Shown one piece after another: positions 1 to 8,134 of a stretch of 64,000 nt of DNA. Position numbers and translations under genes: made by a program. Source of the DNA: Streptomyces pyxinicus. Its GTDB lineage: Bacteria > Actinomycetota > Actinomycetes > Streptomycetales > Streptomycetaceae. Where the stretch lies: positions 1-64,000 of the forward strand of contig NZ_JANUGP010000027.1 in the NCBI RefSeq assembly GCF_024753135.1, given 5' to 3'. The notes below the pieces were generated by a model that searched no databases, had not been told where the DNA came from, and worked only from the letters and a program-made list of their open reading frames with translations. Position 1 is the first letter of the stretch, and each line of letters opens with the position of its first letter.

Positions 1-2106
1 GCGGGTGCGGCGCGGCTTGGCCGCCGGGGCGGCCTCTTCCACTGCCGGTGCCTTCGTGGTCGCCGCCTCCGGTGCCACCGCCTTGCGGGTGCGGCGGCGC
101 GGCTTGGCCTCTGCCTCGGCCTCGGGCGCCTCGGCGGCGGCCGGAACCGTCTCCACCGGCTCGGCCTTCTTCCTGGTACGGCGGCGCGGCGCGGCCTCCA
201 CGGCCTCCGCGACCGGCTCCGCCACGGGCTCGGCGACCGGGGTCACCGCGGCCACGGGCTCGGCGGCCGTCTCCACCGCCTGCTCGACCACCGGCTCGGC
301 CTTCTTCCGGGTGCGGCGGCGCGGCGCGGCCTCCACGGCCTCCGCGACCGGCTCCGCCACTGGCTCGGCGACCGGGGTCACCGCGGCCACGGGCTCGGCG
401 GCCGTCTCCACCGCCTGCTCGACGACCGGCTCGGCCGTCTTGCGAGTACGGCGGCGGCGCGGCTGCTCCGGAGCGGCCGTCGTGTCCTCGGCGGGGGCCG
501 GCGTCTCCACCGCCGCCTCGGTGACGGGAGCGGCGGTCGCCGGCACGGCCTCCGCCTGGGCCCCGCCGCGCGTACGGCGACGGCGGCGCGGTGTGCGGGT
601 CGCCTGGGCCTCTTCGGTGCCGGGTTCGGTGACGGGCGCCGCTGCCGCCGGGGCCGCGGAGGCGTCCAGCGGGGAACCACCGCGGGTACGGCGGCGACGG
701 CGCGGCGTGCGCGCCGGACGCTCCCGCTCGGCCGTGGCCGACTCGGTGGTGGTGCCGCGACCGCCACGGTCACCGCGACCGCCCCGGTCCCGGTCACGGC
801 CGCCGCGACCGCCACGCCCGCCGGTCTCGCCCAGGTCCTCGACCTCTTCGGCGTCCAGACCCGCGCGGGTGCGCTCCGAGCGCGGCAGGACGCCCTTGGT
901 GCCGGCGGGGATGCCGAGGTCGGAGAACAGGTGCGGGGAGCTGGAGTAGGTCTCCGCCGGGTCGTTGAAGTCCAGCACCAGCGCCTTGTTGATCAGCTGC
1001 CAGCGCGGGATGTCGTCCCAGTCCACGAACGTGATCGCCGTACCCTTGGCGCCCGCGCGGCCGGTGCGGCCGACACGGTGCAGGTAGGTCTTCTCGTCCT
1101 CGGGGGACTGGTAGTTGATGACGTGGGTGACGCCCTCGACGTCGATGCCGCGTGCGGCGACGTCGGTGCACACCAGCACGTCGACCTTGCCGTTGCGGAA
1201 CGCGCGCAGCGCCTGCTCGCGGGCGCCCTGGCCGAGGTCGCCGTGGACCGCGCCGGAGGCGAACCCGCGGCGCTGGAGCTGCTCGGCGATGTCGGCGGCG
1301 GTGCGCTTGGTCCGGCAGAAGATCATCGCCAGACCCCGGCCGTCGGCCTGGAGGATCCGGGCGATCATCTCCGGCTTGTCCATGGAGTGCGCGCGGTAGA
1401 CGAACTGCTTGATGTTCGCGACCGTGGCGCCCTCGTCGTCCGGCGCGGTGGCGCGGATGTGCGTGGGCCGGGACATGTAGCGGCGGGCGAGACCGATGAC
1501 CGCGCCCGGCATGGTGGCCGAGAACAGCATGGTCTGGCGCCGGACCGGCAGCATGTTGACGATCTTCTCGACGTCGGGCAGGAAGCCCAGGTCGAGCATC
1601 TCGTCGGCCTCGTCGAGGACCAGGCACTTGACGTGCCGCAGGTCGAGCTTCTTCTGGCCCGCCAGGTCGAGCAGCCGGCCCGGGGTGCCGACGACGACGT
1701 CGACGCCCTTCTTCAGCGCCTCGACCTGGGGCTCGTAGGCCCGGCCGCCGTAGATCGCGAGAACGCGGACGTTGCGGACCTTGCCGGCGGTCTGGAGGTC
1801 GTTGGTGACCTGGGTGCACAGCTCGCGCGTGGGCACGACGACGAGCGCCTGCGGGGCGTCGGTGAGGTCCTCGGGGGTGGCGCGGCCGGCCTCGACGTCG
1901 GCGGGGACGGTGACGCGCTCCAGGAGCGGGAGACCGAAGCCCAGCGTCTTGCCGGTGCCGGTCTTGGCCTGGCCGATGACGTCCGTGCCGGCGAGGGCGA
2001 CGGGGAGCGTCATCTCCTGGATGGGGAAGGGGTTGACGATGCCGACGGCTTCGAGGGCCTCGGCGGTCTCGGGAAGGATGCCGAGTTCGCGGAACGTGGT
2101 AGTCAG
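1..2106 (-). CDS. rhlE: DEAD-box ATP-dependent RNA helicase with Arg/Ala-rich repeat tail (3' end outside window)
   Basis: This gene encodes a superfamily 2 RNA helicase expected to unwind structured RNA in the cytoplasm. About 702 codons are visible and no stop is reached at base 1, so the C-terminus is missing. The Q motif lies near residues 26-32, Walker A AKTGTGKT at 47-54, then VLDEADEML, SATMPG and HRVGRTGRAG, giving a complete two-domain core of roughly 420 residues. The tail carries seven PRRR(R)xTR blocks separated by Ala/Glu/Val-rich spacers, probably an RNA-binding extension. Two spacers are a 135-bp tandem duplication. Family proteins begin TTTFRELG; the only in-frame start beside that is CTG at 2106-2104, preceded by AAGAGG seven bases upstream. 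An in-frame GTG at 2220 is the alternative. Substrate RNA is unknown. The ferritin-like gene lies divergently. Confidence 0.93.
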   Translation of the reverse strand, partial: MTTTFRELGILPETAEALEAVGIVNPFPIQEMTLPVALAGTDVIGQAKTGTGKTLGFGLPLLERVTVPADVEAGRATPEDLTDAPQALVVVPTRELCTQVTNDLQTAGKVRNVRVLAIYGGRAYEPQVEALKKGVDVVVGTPGRLLDLAGQKKLDLRHVKCLVLDEADEMLDLGFLPDVEKIVNMLPVRRQTMLFSATMPGAVIGLARRYMSRPTHIRATAPDDEGATVANIKQFVYRAHSMDKPEMIARILQADGRGLAMIFCRTKRTAADIAEQLQRRGFASGAVHGDLGQGAREQALRAFRNGKVDVLVCTDVAARGIDVEGVTHVINYQSPEDEKTYLHRVGRTGRAGAKGTAITFVDWDDIPRWQLINKALVLDFNDPAETYSSSPHLFSDLGIPAGTKGVLPRSERTRAGLDAEEVEDLGETGGRGGRGGRDRDRGGRGDRGGRGTTTESATAERERPARTPRRRRRTRGGSPLDASAAPAAAAPVTEPGTEEAQATRTPRRRRRTRGGAQAEAVPATAAPVTEAAVETPAPAEDTTAAPEQPRRRRTRKTAEPVVEQAVETAAEPVAAVTPVAEPVAEPVAEAVEAAPRRRTRKKAEPVVEQAVETAAEPVAAVTPVAEPVAEPVAEAVEAAPRRRTRKKAEPVETVPAAAEAPEAEAEAKPRRRTRKAVAPEAATTKAPAVEEAAPAAKPRRTR
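180..445 (-). repeat. 135-bp tandem duplication inside the rhlE tail
   Basis: Two nearly identical 135-bp copies (45 codons) lie head to tail; the same landmark appears at 195 and again at 330. Each copy encodes one arginine block (PRRRTRK type) plus one Ala/Glu/Pro/Val spacer. The frame is kept, so the duplication lengthens the tail by one module. Confidence 0.85.
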
Positions 2107-2518
2107 GGTGCTGCCTCTTCTGTGTGGCGCGGTGCGAGGCGAGCGCGGGGGGTCATGGGTGACCGTGCCGGGGACGTCGGCCGCCGTACGGGCGAACCAC
2201 TCGGGCAAGCCGTATGACACGGGACCTCTGCCGACGCTCTAGCGCTCGTACCGCTGAGGGTGTCCCTCCGGTCGTCGTACGTACTGAGCCGTACGGCCAC
2301 GGAGGGCTGTCGGGTCGGAGCCGATCGGGCCACCGACCGGGCATCCTCATGCGTGCGCCCTGGCGGAACACGTCGAACAGTGTCGACGCACTCAGCAGGC
2401 GCATTACCACCATACCCCGGAATCGCGCACATGTGATGGCCGAATCGGTCACGTAGTCGTGGTCACAGTGCTTGACCAGGGGCTTCGAGGGGGCGGTGAG
2501 CGGGCTATTGTGCGCCTC
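2107..2518. other. Divergent intergenic region between rhlE and the ferritin-like gene
   Basis: About 410 bp with no convincing gene. The stretch around 2395-2460 is the least GC-rich part and probably holds the helicase promoter, which would leave a long 5' leader as is common for DEAD-box helicase mRNAs. On the plus strand TATTGT at 2506-2511 sits seven bases before the ATG at 2519 and fits a -10 box for a leaderless transcript. No strong hairpin was seen. Confidence 0.4.
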
Positions 2519-3265
2519 ATGACTAGCTCTGACAAGCCTGAGAACGCGTCCGCCGCCTCCGCCCGCCCCACCGGTGTCGCCGCCCAGGACTGGGCGCGGG
2601 CCGCCGCCGACCCGCAGTACCGCGCGGCGGTCGTGGACCTGCTCGGCGCCCTCGCGTACGGAGAGCTGGCCGCGTTCGAGCGTCTCGCGGAGGACGCCAA
2701 GCTGGCGCCGGGCCTCGCGGACAAGGCGGAGCTGGCGAAGATGGCCTCGGCGGAGTTCCACCACTTCGAGCGGCTGCGCGACCGGCTGACCGAGATCGGC
2801 GAGGAGCCGACGGCCGCGATGGACCCGTTCGTCGCCGCGCTCGACGGCTTCCACCGGCAGACGGCGCCCTCGGACTGGCTGGAGGGCCTGGTCAAGGCGT
2901 ACGTCGGCGACTCGATCGCGAGCGACTTCTACCGGGAGGTCGCGGCCCGGCTCGACTCGGACACCCGGGAACTGGTGCTCGCCGTCCTCGACGACACCGG
3001 GCACGCCGAATTCGCGGTGGAGAAGGTGCGGGCGGCCATCGACGCCGACCCGCGCGTGGGCGGACGGCTCGCGCTGTGGGCGCGGCGGCTGATGGGCGAG
3101 GCGCTGTCGCAGTCGCAGCGCGTGGTCGCGGACCGGGACGCGCTGTCCACGATGCTCGTCGGCGGGGTGGCCGACGGGTTCGACCTCGCGGAGGTGGGGC
3201 GGATGTTCTCGCGGATCACGGAGGCGCACACCAAGCGGATGGCTGCGCTGGGCTTGGCCGCGTAA
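2519..3265 (+). CDS. Ferritin-like fold protein (MiaE-like)
   Basis: A 248-residue, mostly helical protein of the ferritin-like superfamily, related to tRNA-(ms2io6A) hydroxylase MiaE-type proteins of actinobacteria. Candidate iron ligands are glutamates and histidines in the helix around AEFHHFERLRDRL and in DDTGHAEFAV near the middle. This is an Glu-x-x-His arrangement as expected for a di-iron centre. The first 20 residues are Ser/Ala-rich and probably disordered. The ATG at 2519 was chosen because homologues begin MTSS and TATTGT lies seven bases upstream, suggesting a leaderless mRNA. Its place beside rhlE is conserved in mycobacteria (Rv3210c next to Rv3211, from memory). The substrate is unknown, and tRNA hydroxylation is inferred only from the family name. 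Confidence 0.85.
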   Translation: MTSSDKPENASAASARPTGVAAQDWARAAADPQYRAAVVDLLGALAYGELAAFERLAEDAKLAPGLADKAELAKMASAEFHHFERLRDRLTEIGEEPTAAMDPFVAALDGFHRQTAPSDWLEGLVKAYVGDSIASDFYREVAARLDSDTRELVLAVLDDTGHAEFAVEKVRAAIDADPRVGGRLALWARRLMGEALSQSQRVVADRDALSTMLVGGVADGFDLAEVGRMFSRITEAHTKRMAALGLAA

Positions 3266-3315
3266 CGCCTCGTGGGGGGGGTGCCGGGGGATGCGCGGCT
3301 TGCGGTGCGTCGTGG

Positions 3316-3350
3316 CTTGTCGCGCAGTTCCCCGCGCCCTTTTCCGCCTG
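3316..3350. repeat. Streptomyces-type dispersed intergenic repeat fragment
   Basis: The stretch containing GTCGCGCAGTTCCCCGCGCCC matches, from memory, a short repeat scattered in intergenic regions of many Streptomyces chromosomes, where it usually forms a GGGGCGCGGG-type hairpin. Here the second arm is degenerate. It lies between two converging genes. No function is assigned. Confidence 0.45.
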
Positions 3351-3373
3351 GCTCGGCTGGAAGGTCCTGCGAA

Positions 3374-3643
3374 TTACGCCGGGGCTGATCGCCTGCGCAG
3401 GTGGCGGCTGGGGCGCAGGAGGAGGGAGAGGGACGCCGTCGCGACGATGGCGGCGCCCAGCAGGCTCGGCAGGGCGCTGCCCGGGCCGAGCGCGCTGTGG
3501 GTGACGAAGTCGCCGAAGAGGGCGCCGGCGAGGCCGGTGAAGTACACCAGCGGGCGGGTCGGCAGGCGGTGCGAGAGGCGGCGGCCGACCGCCCACGCGA
3601 GCACGAGACCGAGCACGGCCGAACCGAGTACTTCCAGGATCAT
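3374..3643 (-). CDS. Small integral membrane protein
   Basis: An 89-residue protein that starts MILEVLGSAVLGLVLAWAVG. It has three hydrophobic stretches: residues 3-19, about 32-46 and about 54-72. These are joined by short basic loops and followed by an Arg-rich cytoplasmic tail. The ATG at 3643 has GGAGGGACC about five bases upstream. It is convergent with the ferritin-like gene. A small membrane gene at this place is conserved in streptomycetes, and mycobacteria have a small protein gene (Rv3209) at the same position. No enzymatic motif is visible and the function is unknown. Confidence 0.75.
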   Translation of the reverse strand: MILEVLGSAVLGLVLAWAVGRRLSHRLPTRPLVYFTGLAGALFGDFVTHSALGPGSALPSLLGAAIVATASLSLLLRPSRHLRRRSAPA

Positions 3644-3767
3644 CGCGAGGTCCCTCCCATGGCGGTCTGCGCCCTTTGTCGGTCGTAGCCCGTCATACCC
3701 GTGACCTGCGGAAGGCAATCCTTCGCCGGGGGAAGTTGTGCGCCGTCCGTGCGGACGCCCGCACGCC

Positions 3768-3804
3768 GAAGGGCCCGGCGGCACTCGGTGCCGCCGGGCC
3801 CTTC
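3768..3804. terminator. Hairpin terminator after the DUF3107 gene
   Basis: A perfect 17-bp stem (GAAGGGCCCGGCGGCAC with its complement) and a 3-nt loop. It sits 13 bases beyond the stop of the minus-strand DUF3107 gene. There is no clear T-tract, as is usual in Streptomyces. Confidence 0.8.
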
Positions 3805-3816
3805 CCGTGACGTCGC

Positions 3817-4044
3817 CTACAGCGTGCCGAAGCCCACCTTGCGGACGGTCGGCTCGCCGATCTCCACGTACGACAGACGCTCCGTCGGCACCAGGATCTT
3901 GCGGCCCTTCTCGTCCTGGAGGCTCAGCAGCTGCGTCTTGCCCGACAGCGCGTCGGACACGAGGCGCTCGACCTCCTCGGCGCTCAGGGCGCTCTCCAGA
4001 ACGATCTCGCGGGGCGCGTGCTGCACGCCGATCTTGACCTCCAC
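3817..4044 (-). CDS. DUF3107 small conserved protein
   Basis: A 75-residue protein of the actinobacterial DUF3107 family (Rv3208A/TB9.4-like). It starts MEVKIGVQHAPREIVLE, with a middle acidic helix (SAEEVERLVSDAL) and a C-terminal beta-rich segment. The GTG at 4044 is preceded by GGAGGGACATAGCC, a good ribosome site. A perfect hairpin follows its stop. It sits between the small membrane protein and TetR genes, the same neighbours as in mycobacteria. No signal peptide, metal site or catalytic motif is visible, and the biochemical role is unknown. Confidence 0.88.
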   Translation of the reverse strand: MEVKIGVQHAPREIVLESALSAEEVERLVSDALSGKTQLLSLQDEKGRKILVPTERLSYVEIGEPTVRKVGFGTL

Positions 4045-4185
4045 GGCTATGTCCCTCCGACGGTCAGTGATTGCGCGATCTTCCGCGCCGTACGCAGCAC
4101 ACATTAGCCCGGTGAGGGGACGCGCACGCCGTGGGCCGGAACGCCGTCAGCGAACAACGGGCGCGGAAGGCGCCCCGGCCGGCCG

Positions 4186-4827
4186 TCAGTGGTGTTCATT
4201 GCCGTGCAGCGGGAAGCCGGCGATCCCGCGCCAGGCCAGCGAGGCCAGCAGCCGCACCGCCTGGTCGCGCGGCACGCTGCGGTCGCTGTGCAGCCAGGAG
4301 CGGGCCACGACCTGCGCCAGGCCGCCGAGGCCGGAGGCCAGCAGCATGGACTCCGCGCGGGACAGGCCGGTGTCCTCCGCGATGACCTCGCAGATCGCCT
4401 CGGCGCACTCGTTGGTGACCTTGTCGACGCGCTCGCGGACCGCCGGCTCGTTCGTCAGGTCCGACTCGAACACCAGCCGGAAGGCGCCGCCGTCGTCCTC
4501 GACGTACGCGAAGTAGGCGTCCATCGTGGCGCGCACGCGCTGCTTGTTGTCGGTCGTCGACGCGAGCGCCCCGCGCACCGACTGGATCAGTGACTCGCAG
4601 TGCTGGTCCAGCAGGGCGAGGTACAGGTCCAGCTTGCCCGGGAAGTGCTGGTACAGCACCGGCTTGCTCACGCCCGCGCGCTCGGCGATGTCGTCCATCG
4701 CCGCCGCGTGGTAGCCCTGCGCGACGAAGACCTCCTGGGCGGCGCCCAGCAGCTGGTTCCGCCGGGCGCGGCGCGGCAGCCGGGTGCCGCGCGGGCGTGC
4801 CGCCTCTGTCTGCTCGATGGCTGTCAC
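4186..4827 (-). CDS. TetR/AcrR family transcriptional regulator
   Basis: A 213-residue repressor-type protein. The N-terminal helix-turn-helix (about residues 20-66) contains LLGAAQEVFVAQGYHAAAMD, then ERAGVSKPVLYQHFPGKLDL, the TetR hallmark. The rest is the all-helical ligand-binding and dimer domain. The GTG at 4827 has GGGAGG six bases upstream. Its position next to DUF3107 and near DUF3152/moeZ matches Rv3208 in mycobacteria (from memory). The ligand and targets are unknown. The 160 bp before the next minus-strand gene are the likely place for an autoregulatory operator. Confidence 0.92.
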   Translation of the reverse strand: MTAIEQTEAARPRGTRLPRRARRNQLLGAAQEVFVAQGYHAAAMDDIAERAGVSKPVLYQHFPGKLDLYLALLDQHCESLIQSVRGALASTTDNKQRVRATMDAYFAYVEDDGGAFRLVFESDLTNEPAVRERVDKVTNECAEAICEVIAEDTGLSRAESMLLASGLGGLAQVVARSWLHSDRSVPRDQAVRLLASLAWRGIAGFPLHGNEHH

Positions 4828-4991
4828 GCCGCCTCCCAATGTCGTCCACATGCGGTGTCGACCGCGCGGCCATCGTACTTTTCGGTAACCGTGGTGTGCG
4901 CGGTGCGAACGCAGAATTTCACGTACCGGACGGCCGCGAAAGCCGCCGGGCACTCCGTGCGCCGCCGCCGGCCGGCCGCGGTCCCGCGAGG

Positions 4992-5231
4992 TCAGCGGTA
5001 GTCGTCCTCGTCCAGGGAGACGACCCGCGCCTGTTCGACCAGATCCGCCACGTTCGCGCGGTCCGGGTCCACGTCCGTCAGGGGGTCGTCGCGGTCCGGC
5101 GCGATGTCCGTCTGCTGCTCCGCCGCGTCCCCCTCGGGGGCCTCCACGCCGATCTCCGGGGCCGCCTCGGTGTCCGGTTCCCCGATCGCGTCCGGGTCGA
5201 CGGCATCGGGTTCGGTGGGGTCGTACGCCAT
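4992..5231 (-). CDS. Small acidic protein, unknown function
   Basis: A 79-residue, very acidic and proline-containing protein starting MAYDPTEPDAVDPDAIGEPD and ending SLDEDDYR. It is probably largely disordered apart from a short C-terminal helix (RANVADLVEQARVVSL). The ATG at 5231 is preceded by GGAAGGGAG. The codon pattern (G or C in nearly all third positions) and a good ribosome site support coding. No domain was recognised. It stands alone, between the TetR gene and the divergent alpha/beta hydrolase. Confidence 0.7.
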   Translation of the reverse strand: MAYDPTEPDAVDPDAIGEPDTEAAPEIGVEAPEGDAAEQQTDIAPDRDDPLTDVDPDRANVADLVEQARVVSLDEDDYR

Positions 5232-5428
5232 GCTGGGCTCCCTTCCTGTGAACGTCCCCCAGGGCGGCCAGTGGCCACACGCGGGTGCCCTCTGTACGAG
5301 CCTAGGAGACGGCTGATACGGACGCCATGCCATCGCGTCCGTCCCCGGCCGGTTCACCGGTCGGCCGCGCCTCACGCTGTGACGGCGAACACATCATCCC
5401 CGACGTGATCACCTCGTAACATTGCCGC

Positions 5429-6424
5429 ATGTCTTCGACCGAGTCGCCGTCCGTTTCGGCCGCCAGTGTCCTTCCCAGGGTGGCGCCCGTCCGGGTCGGT
5501 GAGGGCGAGCGGCTGCGGTCCGTGAGCCTGCCCGGTGTCACCCTGACGGTCCGTTCCCGTCCGCCCGCGCGCGAGGGCCTGCCGCCGGCGCTGTACGTGC
5601 ACGGGCTCGGCGGCTCCTCGCAGAACTGGTCCGCGCTGATGGCCGGGCTGGACGGCGTCGTGGACGGCGAGGCCGTCGACCTGCCGGGCTTCGGCGACTC
5701 CCCGCCCCCGGACGACGGCGACTACTCGGTCACCGGGCACGCGCGCGCGGTGATCCGCCATCTGGACGCGGCGGGCCGCGGCCCGGTCCACCTGTTCGGC
5801 AACTCGCTGGGCGGCGCGGTCGCCACCCGCGTGGCCGCCGTCCGCCCCGACCTGGCCCGTACGCTCACCCTGGTCTCGCCGGCCCTGCCGGAACTGCGCG
5901 TCCAGCGCACGGCGGTGCCCACGGGGCTGCTCGCGGTGCCCGGGATCGCCGCCCTGTTCACCCGGTTCACCCGGGAGTGGACGGCCGAGCAGCGGGTCCG
6001 CGGGGTCACGGCGCTCTGCTACGGCGACCCCGGGCGGGTGTCGCCCGAGGCGTTCCAACTGGCGGTCGAGGAACTGGAGCGGCGGCTTCAGCTCCCGTAC
6101 TTCTGGGACGCGATGGCACGCTCCGCGCGCGGGATCGTGGACGCCTACACGCTCGGCGGCCAGCACGGGCTGTGGCGGCAGGCCGAGCGGGTCCTCGCGC
6201 CGACCCTGCTCGTCTACGGCGGCCGGGACCAGCTCGTCGGCTTCCGGATGGCCCGCCGGGCCGCCCGCGCCTTCCGCGACTCCCGGCTGCTCACCCTGCC
6301 GGACGCCGGACACGTGGCGATGATGGAGTACCCGGAGGTGGTGGCCACAGCGGTCCGGGAGCTGCTGCGGGAGACGGGCGACCCGGTCGGTGGCGGCGCC
6401 GCCGGCGCGGGTGCGGGGAGCTGA
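5429..6424 (+). CDS. Alpha/beta-fold hydrolase
   Basis: A 331-residue alpha/beta hydrolase. It shows an oxyanion-hole type HGLGGSSQNW near residues 51-60, the nucleophile elbow GNSLGGA near 123-129, an acid in YGGRDQLVG and the catalytic His in LPDAGHVAMME. There is no signal peptide, so it acts in the cytoplasm. The substrate is not predictable; esterase, lipase or C-C hydrolase activity is possible. The ATG at 5429 has no Shine-Dalgarno, but TAACAT at 5417-5422 lies six bases upstream, consistent with a leaderless mRNA. The DUF3152 gene starts eight bases after its stop, so the two are probably co-transcribed. Confidence 0.88.
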   Translation: MSSTESPSVSAASVLPRVAPVRVGEGERLRSVSLPGVTLTVRSRPPAREGLPPALYVHGLGGSSQNWSALMAGLDGVVDGEAVDLPGFGDSPPPDDGDYSVTGHARAVIRHLDAAGRGPVHLFGNSLGGAVATRVAAVRPDLARTLTLVSPALPELRVQRTAVPTGLLAVPGIAALFTRFTREWTAEQRVRGVTALCYGDPGRVSPEAFQLAVEELERRLQLPYFWDAMARSARGIVDAYTLGGQHGLWRQAERVLAPTLLVYGGRDQLVGFRMARRAARAFRDSRLLTLPDAGHVAMMEYPEVVATAVRELLRETGDPVGGGAAGAGAGS

Positions 6425-6432
6425 GGGCCGCC

Positions 6433-7803
6433 GTGGGACGCCACAGCCGCCGGGGTCCGGCACCGAAAGCCGACTCCGCGGAGACGACGACGACAGCACG
6501 ACCGGCGGACGAGCCGGGCGGCACGGGTGCCGCCGACCGCCGCGACACCCTGGAGACGCGGGGGGCCGGCGGCGTGCCGCGCGTAGTGGCCCCGCGTGAC
6601 GGCACTCCCGCGCGCGGTGTGCCCCGGCTTCCCGGTGACGCCGGCGGTGTCCGTGGCGGTCATCCCGAGCAGCGGGAGGCCGGCGGCGGCTGGGGCCGGG
6701 TCGGCGGGCAGGGGACCGGTGCCGGGCCGGGTGTCGTACTGCCCCGGCAGCGGCAGTCCGGTCCGGACGGTACGCCCGGACCCCGGCGGGCCGGCGCGGG
6801 CGGCCCCCGGCAGGAGTACGTGGAGGCCTTCGACGACCTCGGCGACGCTCAGAACGCAGAGGACGCAGAGGACGCAGAGGACGCAGAGGACGCAGAGGAC
6901 GCAGAGGACGCCGACGTCTTCGCGTCCCGTCCGGCCCCCGAGCGCCCCGCCCCGCGGCGGCCGGACGCCGCGGACACCGAGGAGGGCCCCGCCGACGCCC
7001 GGATTCCCGCACAGCGCGGTGGCAAGGGGCGTACCTTCACCGGCATCGCGGCGGCGGCCGTCACCACCGTGCTCGCGGTGATCGTCGCCGGGCAGGTGAC
7101 CGAGGGGCACGGGGACCGGGCCGGGGCGGCGCCGTCCGCCACCGGTCAGGCACGGGACGCGCGCGAGCCCGGCGGCGCCCCGGCGGCGCCCTCCGCCGCG
7201 CCGCTGACGTACGAGCGGAAGATGGACGTGAAGTATCCACTCGGGGCCACCCTGAAGGGCCCCGGGAAGTTCGACGCCGTGCCCGGCTTCGACAAGGCGC
7301 CCGGCACCGGGCAGAAGTACCGGTACCGCGTGGACGTCGAGCAGGGACTCGGCCTGGACGGCGCGCTGTTCGCCGAGGCCGTGCAGAAGACGCTGAACGA
7401 CAAGCGCAGTTGGGCCCACGGCGGCGCCCGGACCTTCGAGCGGATCTCCTCCGGCAAGCCCGACTTCGTGATCACCCTGGCGAGTCCGGGCACCACCGCC
7501 ACCTGGTGCGCCAAGTCCGGCCTGGACACCACCGAGGACAACGTCTCCTGTGACTCGGCCGCCACCGAGCGCGTGATGATCAACGCCTACCGGTGGGCGC
7601 AGGGCAGCAAGACGTACGGCGACAAGATCCATCCGTACCGGCAGATGCTGATCAACCACGAGGTCGGTCACCGGCTCGGCCACGGCCATGTGACGTGCCA
7701 GAAGGACGGGTCCCTCGCGCCCGTCATGCAGCAGCAGACCAAGTTCCTCGACCACGACGGGATCCACTGTCTGCCCAACCCGTGGCCTTATCCCGGGAGT
7801 TGA
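6433..7803 (+). CDS. DUF3152 membrane-anchored zinc metalloprotease-like protein
   Basis: A 456-residue protein. A long low-complexity cytoplasmic N-terminus comes first. One transmembrane segment follows (about 203-224, TFTGIAAAAVTTVLAVIVAG). The last 220 residues form an extracellular DUF3152 domain. That domain contains HEVGHRLGHGH at 409-419, a metzincin-type HExxHxxGxxH zinc motif, and three cysteines (in TWCAKSG, VSCDSA and HVTCQK) plus one in HCLPNP that could form disulfides. The GTG at 6433 follows GAGGG. A run of six Asp-Ala-Glu units in the N-terminal part comes from a 9-bp repeat. The mycobacterial counterpart is Rv3207c (from memory). Protease activity is inferred from the motif and the substrate is unknown. 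Confidence 0.85.
   Translation: MGRHSRRGPAPKADSAETTTTARPADEPGGTGAADRRDTLETRGAGGVPRVVAPRDGTPARGVPRLPGDAGGVRGGHPEQREAGGGWGRVGGQGTGAGPGVVLPRQRQSGPDGTPGPRRAGAGGPRQEYVEAFDDLGDAQNAEDAEDAEDAEDAEDAEDADVFASRPAPERPAPRRPDAADTEEGPADARIPAQRGGKGRTFTGIAAAAVTTVLAVIVAGQVTEGHGDRAGAAPSATGQARDAREPGGAPAAPSAAPLTYERKMDVKYPLGATLKGPGKFDAVPGFDKAPGTGQKYRYRVDVEQGLGLDGALFAEAVQKTLNDKRSWAHGGARTFERISSGKPDFVITLASPGTTATWCAKSGLDTTEDNVSCDSAATERVMINAYRWAQGSKTYGDKIHPYRQMLINHEVGHRLGHGHVTCQKDGSLAPVMQQQTKFLDHDGIHCLPNPWPYPGS
6853..6906 (+). repeat. 9-bp tandem repeat (GACGCAGAG) in the DUF3152 gene
   Basis: Five perfect GACGCAGAG units, preceded by one AACGCAGAG, encode Asp-Ala-Glu runs in the cytoplasmic tail. GCA is an unusual alanine codon for this genome, which points to recent slippage expansion rather than selection for each codon. 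Confidence 0.9.
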
Positions 7804-7823
7804 CCGGAACCGCTTATGTCACA

Positions 7824-7852
7824 TTGACATGAGCCGAAAGGTCGTTCATATT
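7824..7852 (+). promoter_or_regulatory. Promoter of the leader peptide / peptide ABC transporter operon
   Basis: A perfect -35 TTGACA (7824-7829) lies 17 bp before a -10-like CATATT (7847-7852). The predicted start point is about 7859-7860, on or next to the A of the leader ATG. The transcript would then begin directly with the start codon. Confidence 0.65.
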
Positions 7853-7859
7853 TCTGCGC

Positions 7860-7955
7860 ATGTGGTCCCGTCATGCCGTCTCCTTCAGCGCAGCCATCGA
7901 GCTGGCGCTGATCGGCGTGACCGCGCTCTGCGTGGCCGACATCCACTGTCGCTGA
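7860..7955 (+). CDS. Putative 31-aa leader peptide upstream of the peptide ABC transporter
   Basis: A 31-codon ORF that begins MWSRHAVSFSAAIELALIGV and ends ALCVADIHCR. There is no Shine-Dalgarno; the promoter places transcription start at its ATG, so a leaderless mRNA is likely. The stop is followed by two hairpins (7955-7972, then 8002-8020 with five T), about 180 bases before the transporter gene. The arrangement is that of a transcription attenuator sensed by translation. Codons near the end include two Cys and one each of His, Ile, Asp and Arg; no single-amino-acid run shows which signal is read. It could also be a small membrane peptide, since residues 11-25 are hydrophobic. Confidence 0.6.
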   Translation: MWSRHAVSFSAAIELALIGVTALCVADIHCR

Positions 7956-8025
7956 CGCCGCCCCACCGGCGTTTGTGTCGCGACCCTTTTCTCTTTCTCC
8001 GTCCGTGACCGGGTCACGGATTTTT
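7955..8025 (+). terminator. Attenuator-like double hairpin before the ABC transporter
   Basis: The first hairpin is ACGCCG/CGGCGT at 7955-7972, followed by TTTGTGT. The second is TCCGTGA/TCACGGA at 8002-8020, a 7-bp stem with a 5-nt loop, followed directly by TTTTT (8021-8025). The T-tract is unusual in this GC-rich genome and marks an intrinsic terminator. It lies inside the transcribed leader rather than at an operon end, so it is read as an attenuator. Confidence 0.6.
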
Positions 8026-8134
8026 CGACGACCCGACGCCGGGGCCGACGTCTGTCCGCAGTCGTCTCACTCCTCGTCCAGCTGTCTCACTGTTCGAGAA
8101 ACCCTCGATCAGTCACCGAGAGGTCGTCATTCCG

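Noticed and set aside
3816..4830. DUF3107 and TetR as one operon with a shared promoter
   Set aside because: They are on the same strand but separated by about 140 bp, and each has its own ribosome site. No evidence decides it, so no operon was claimed.
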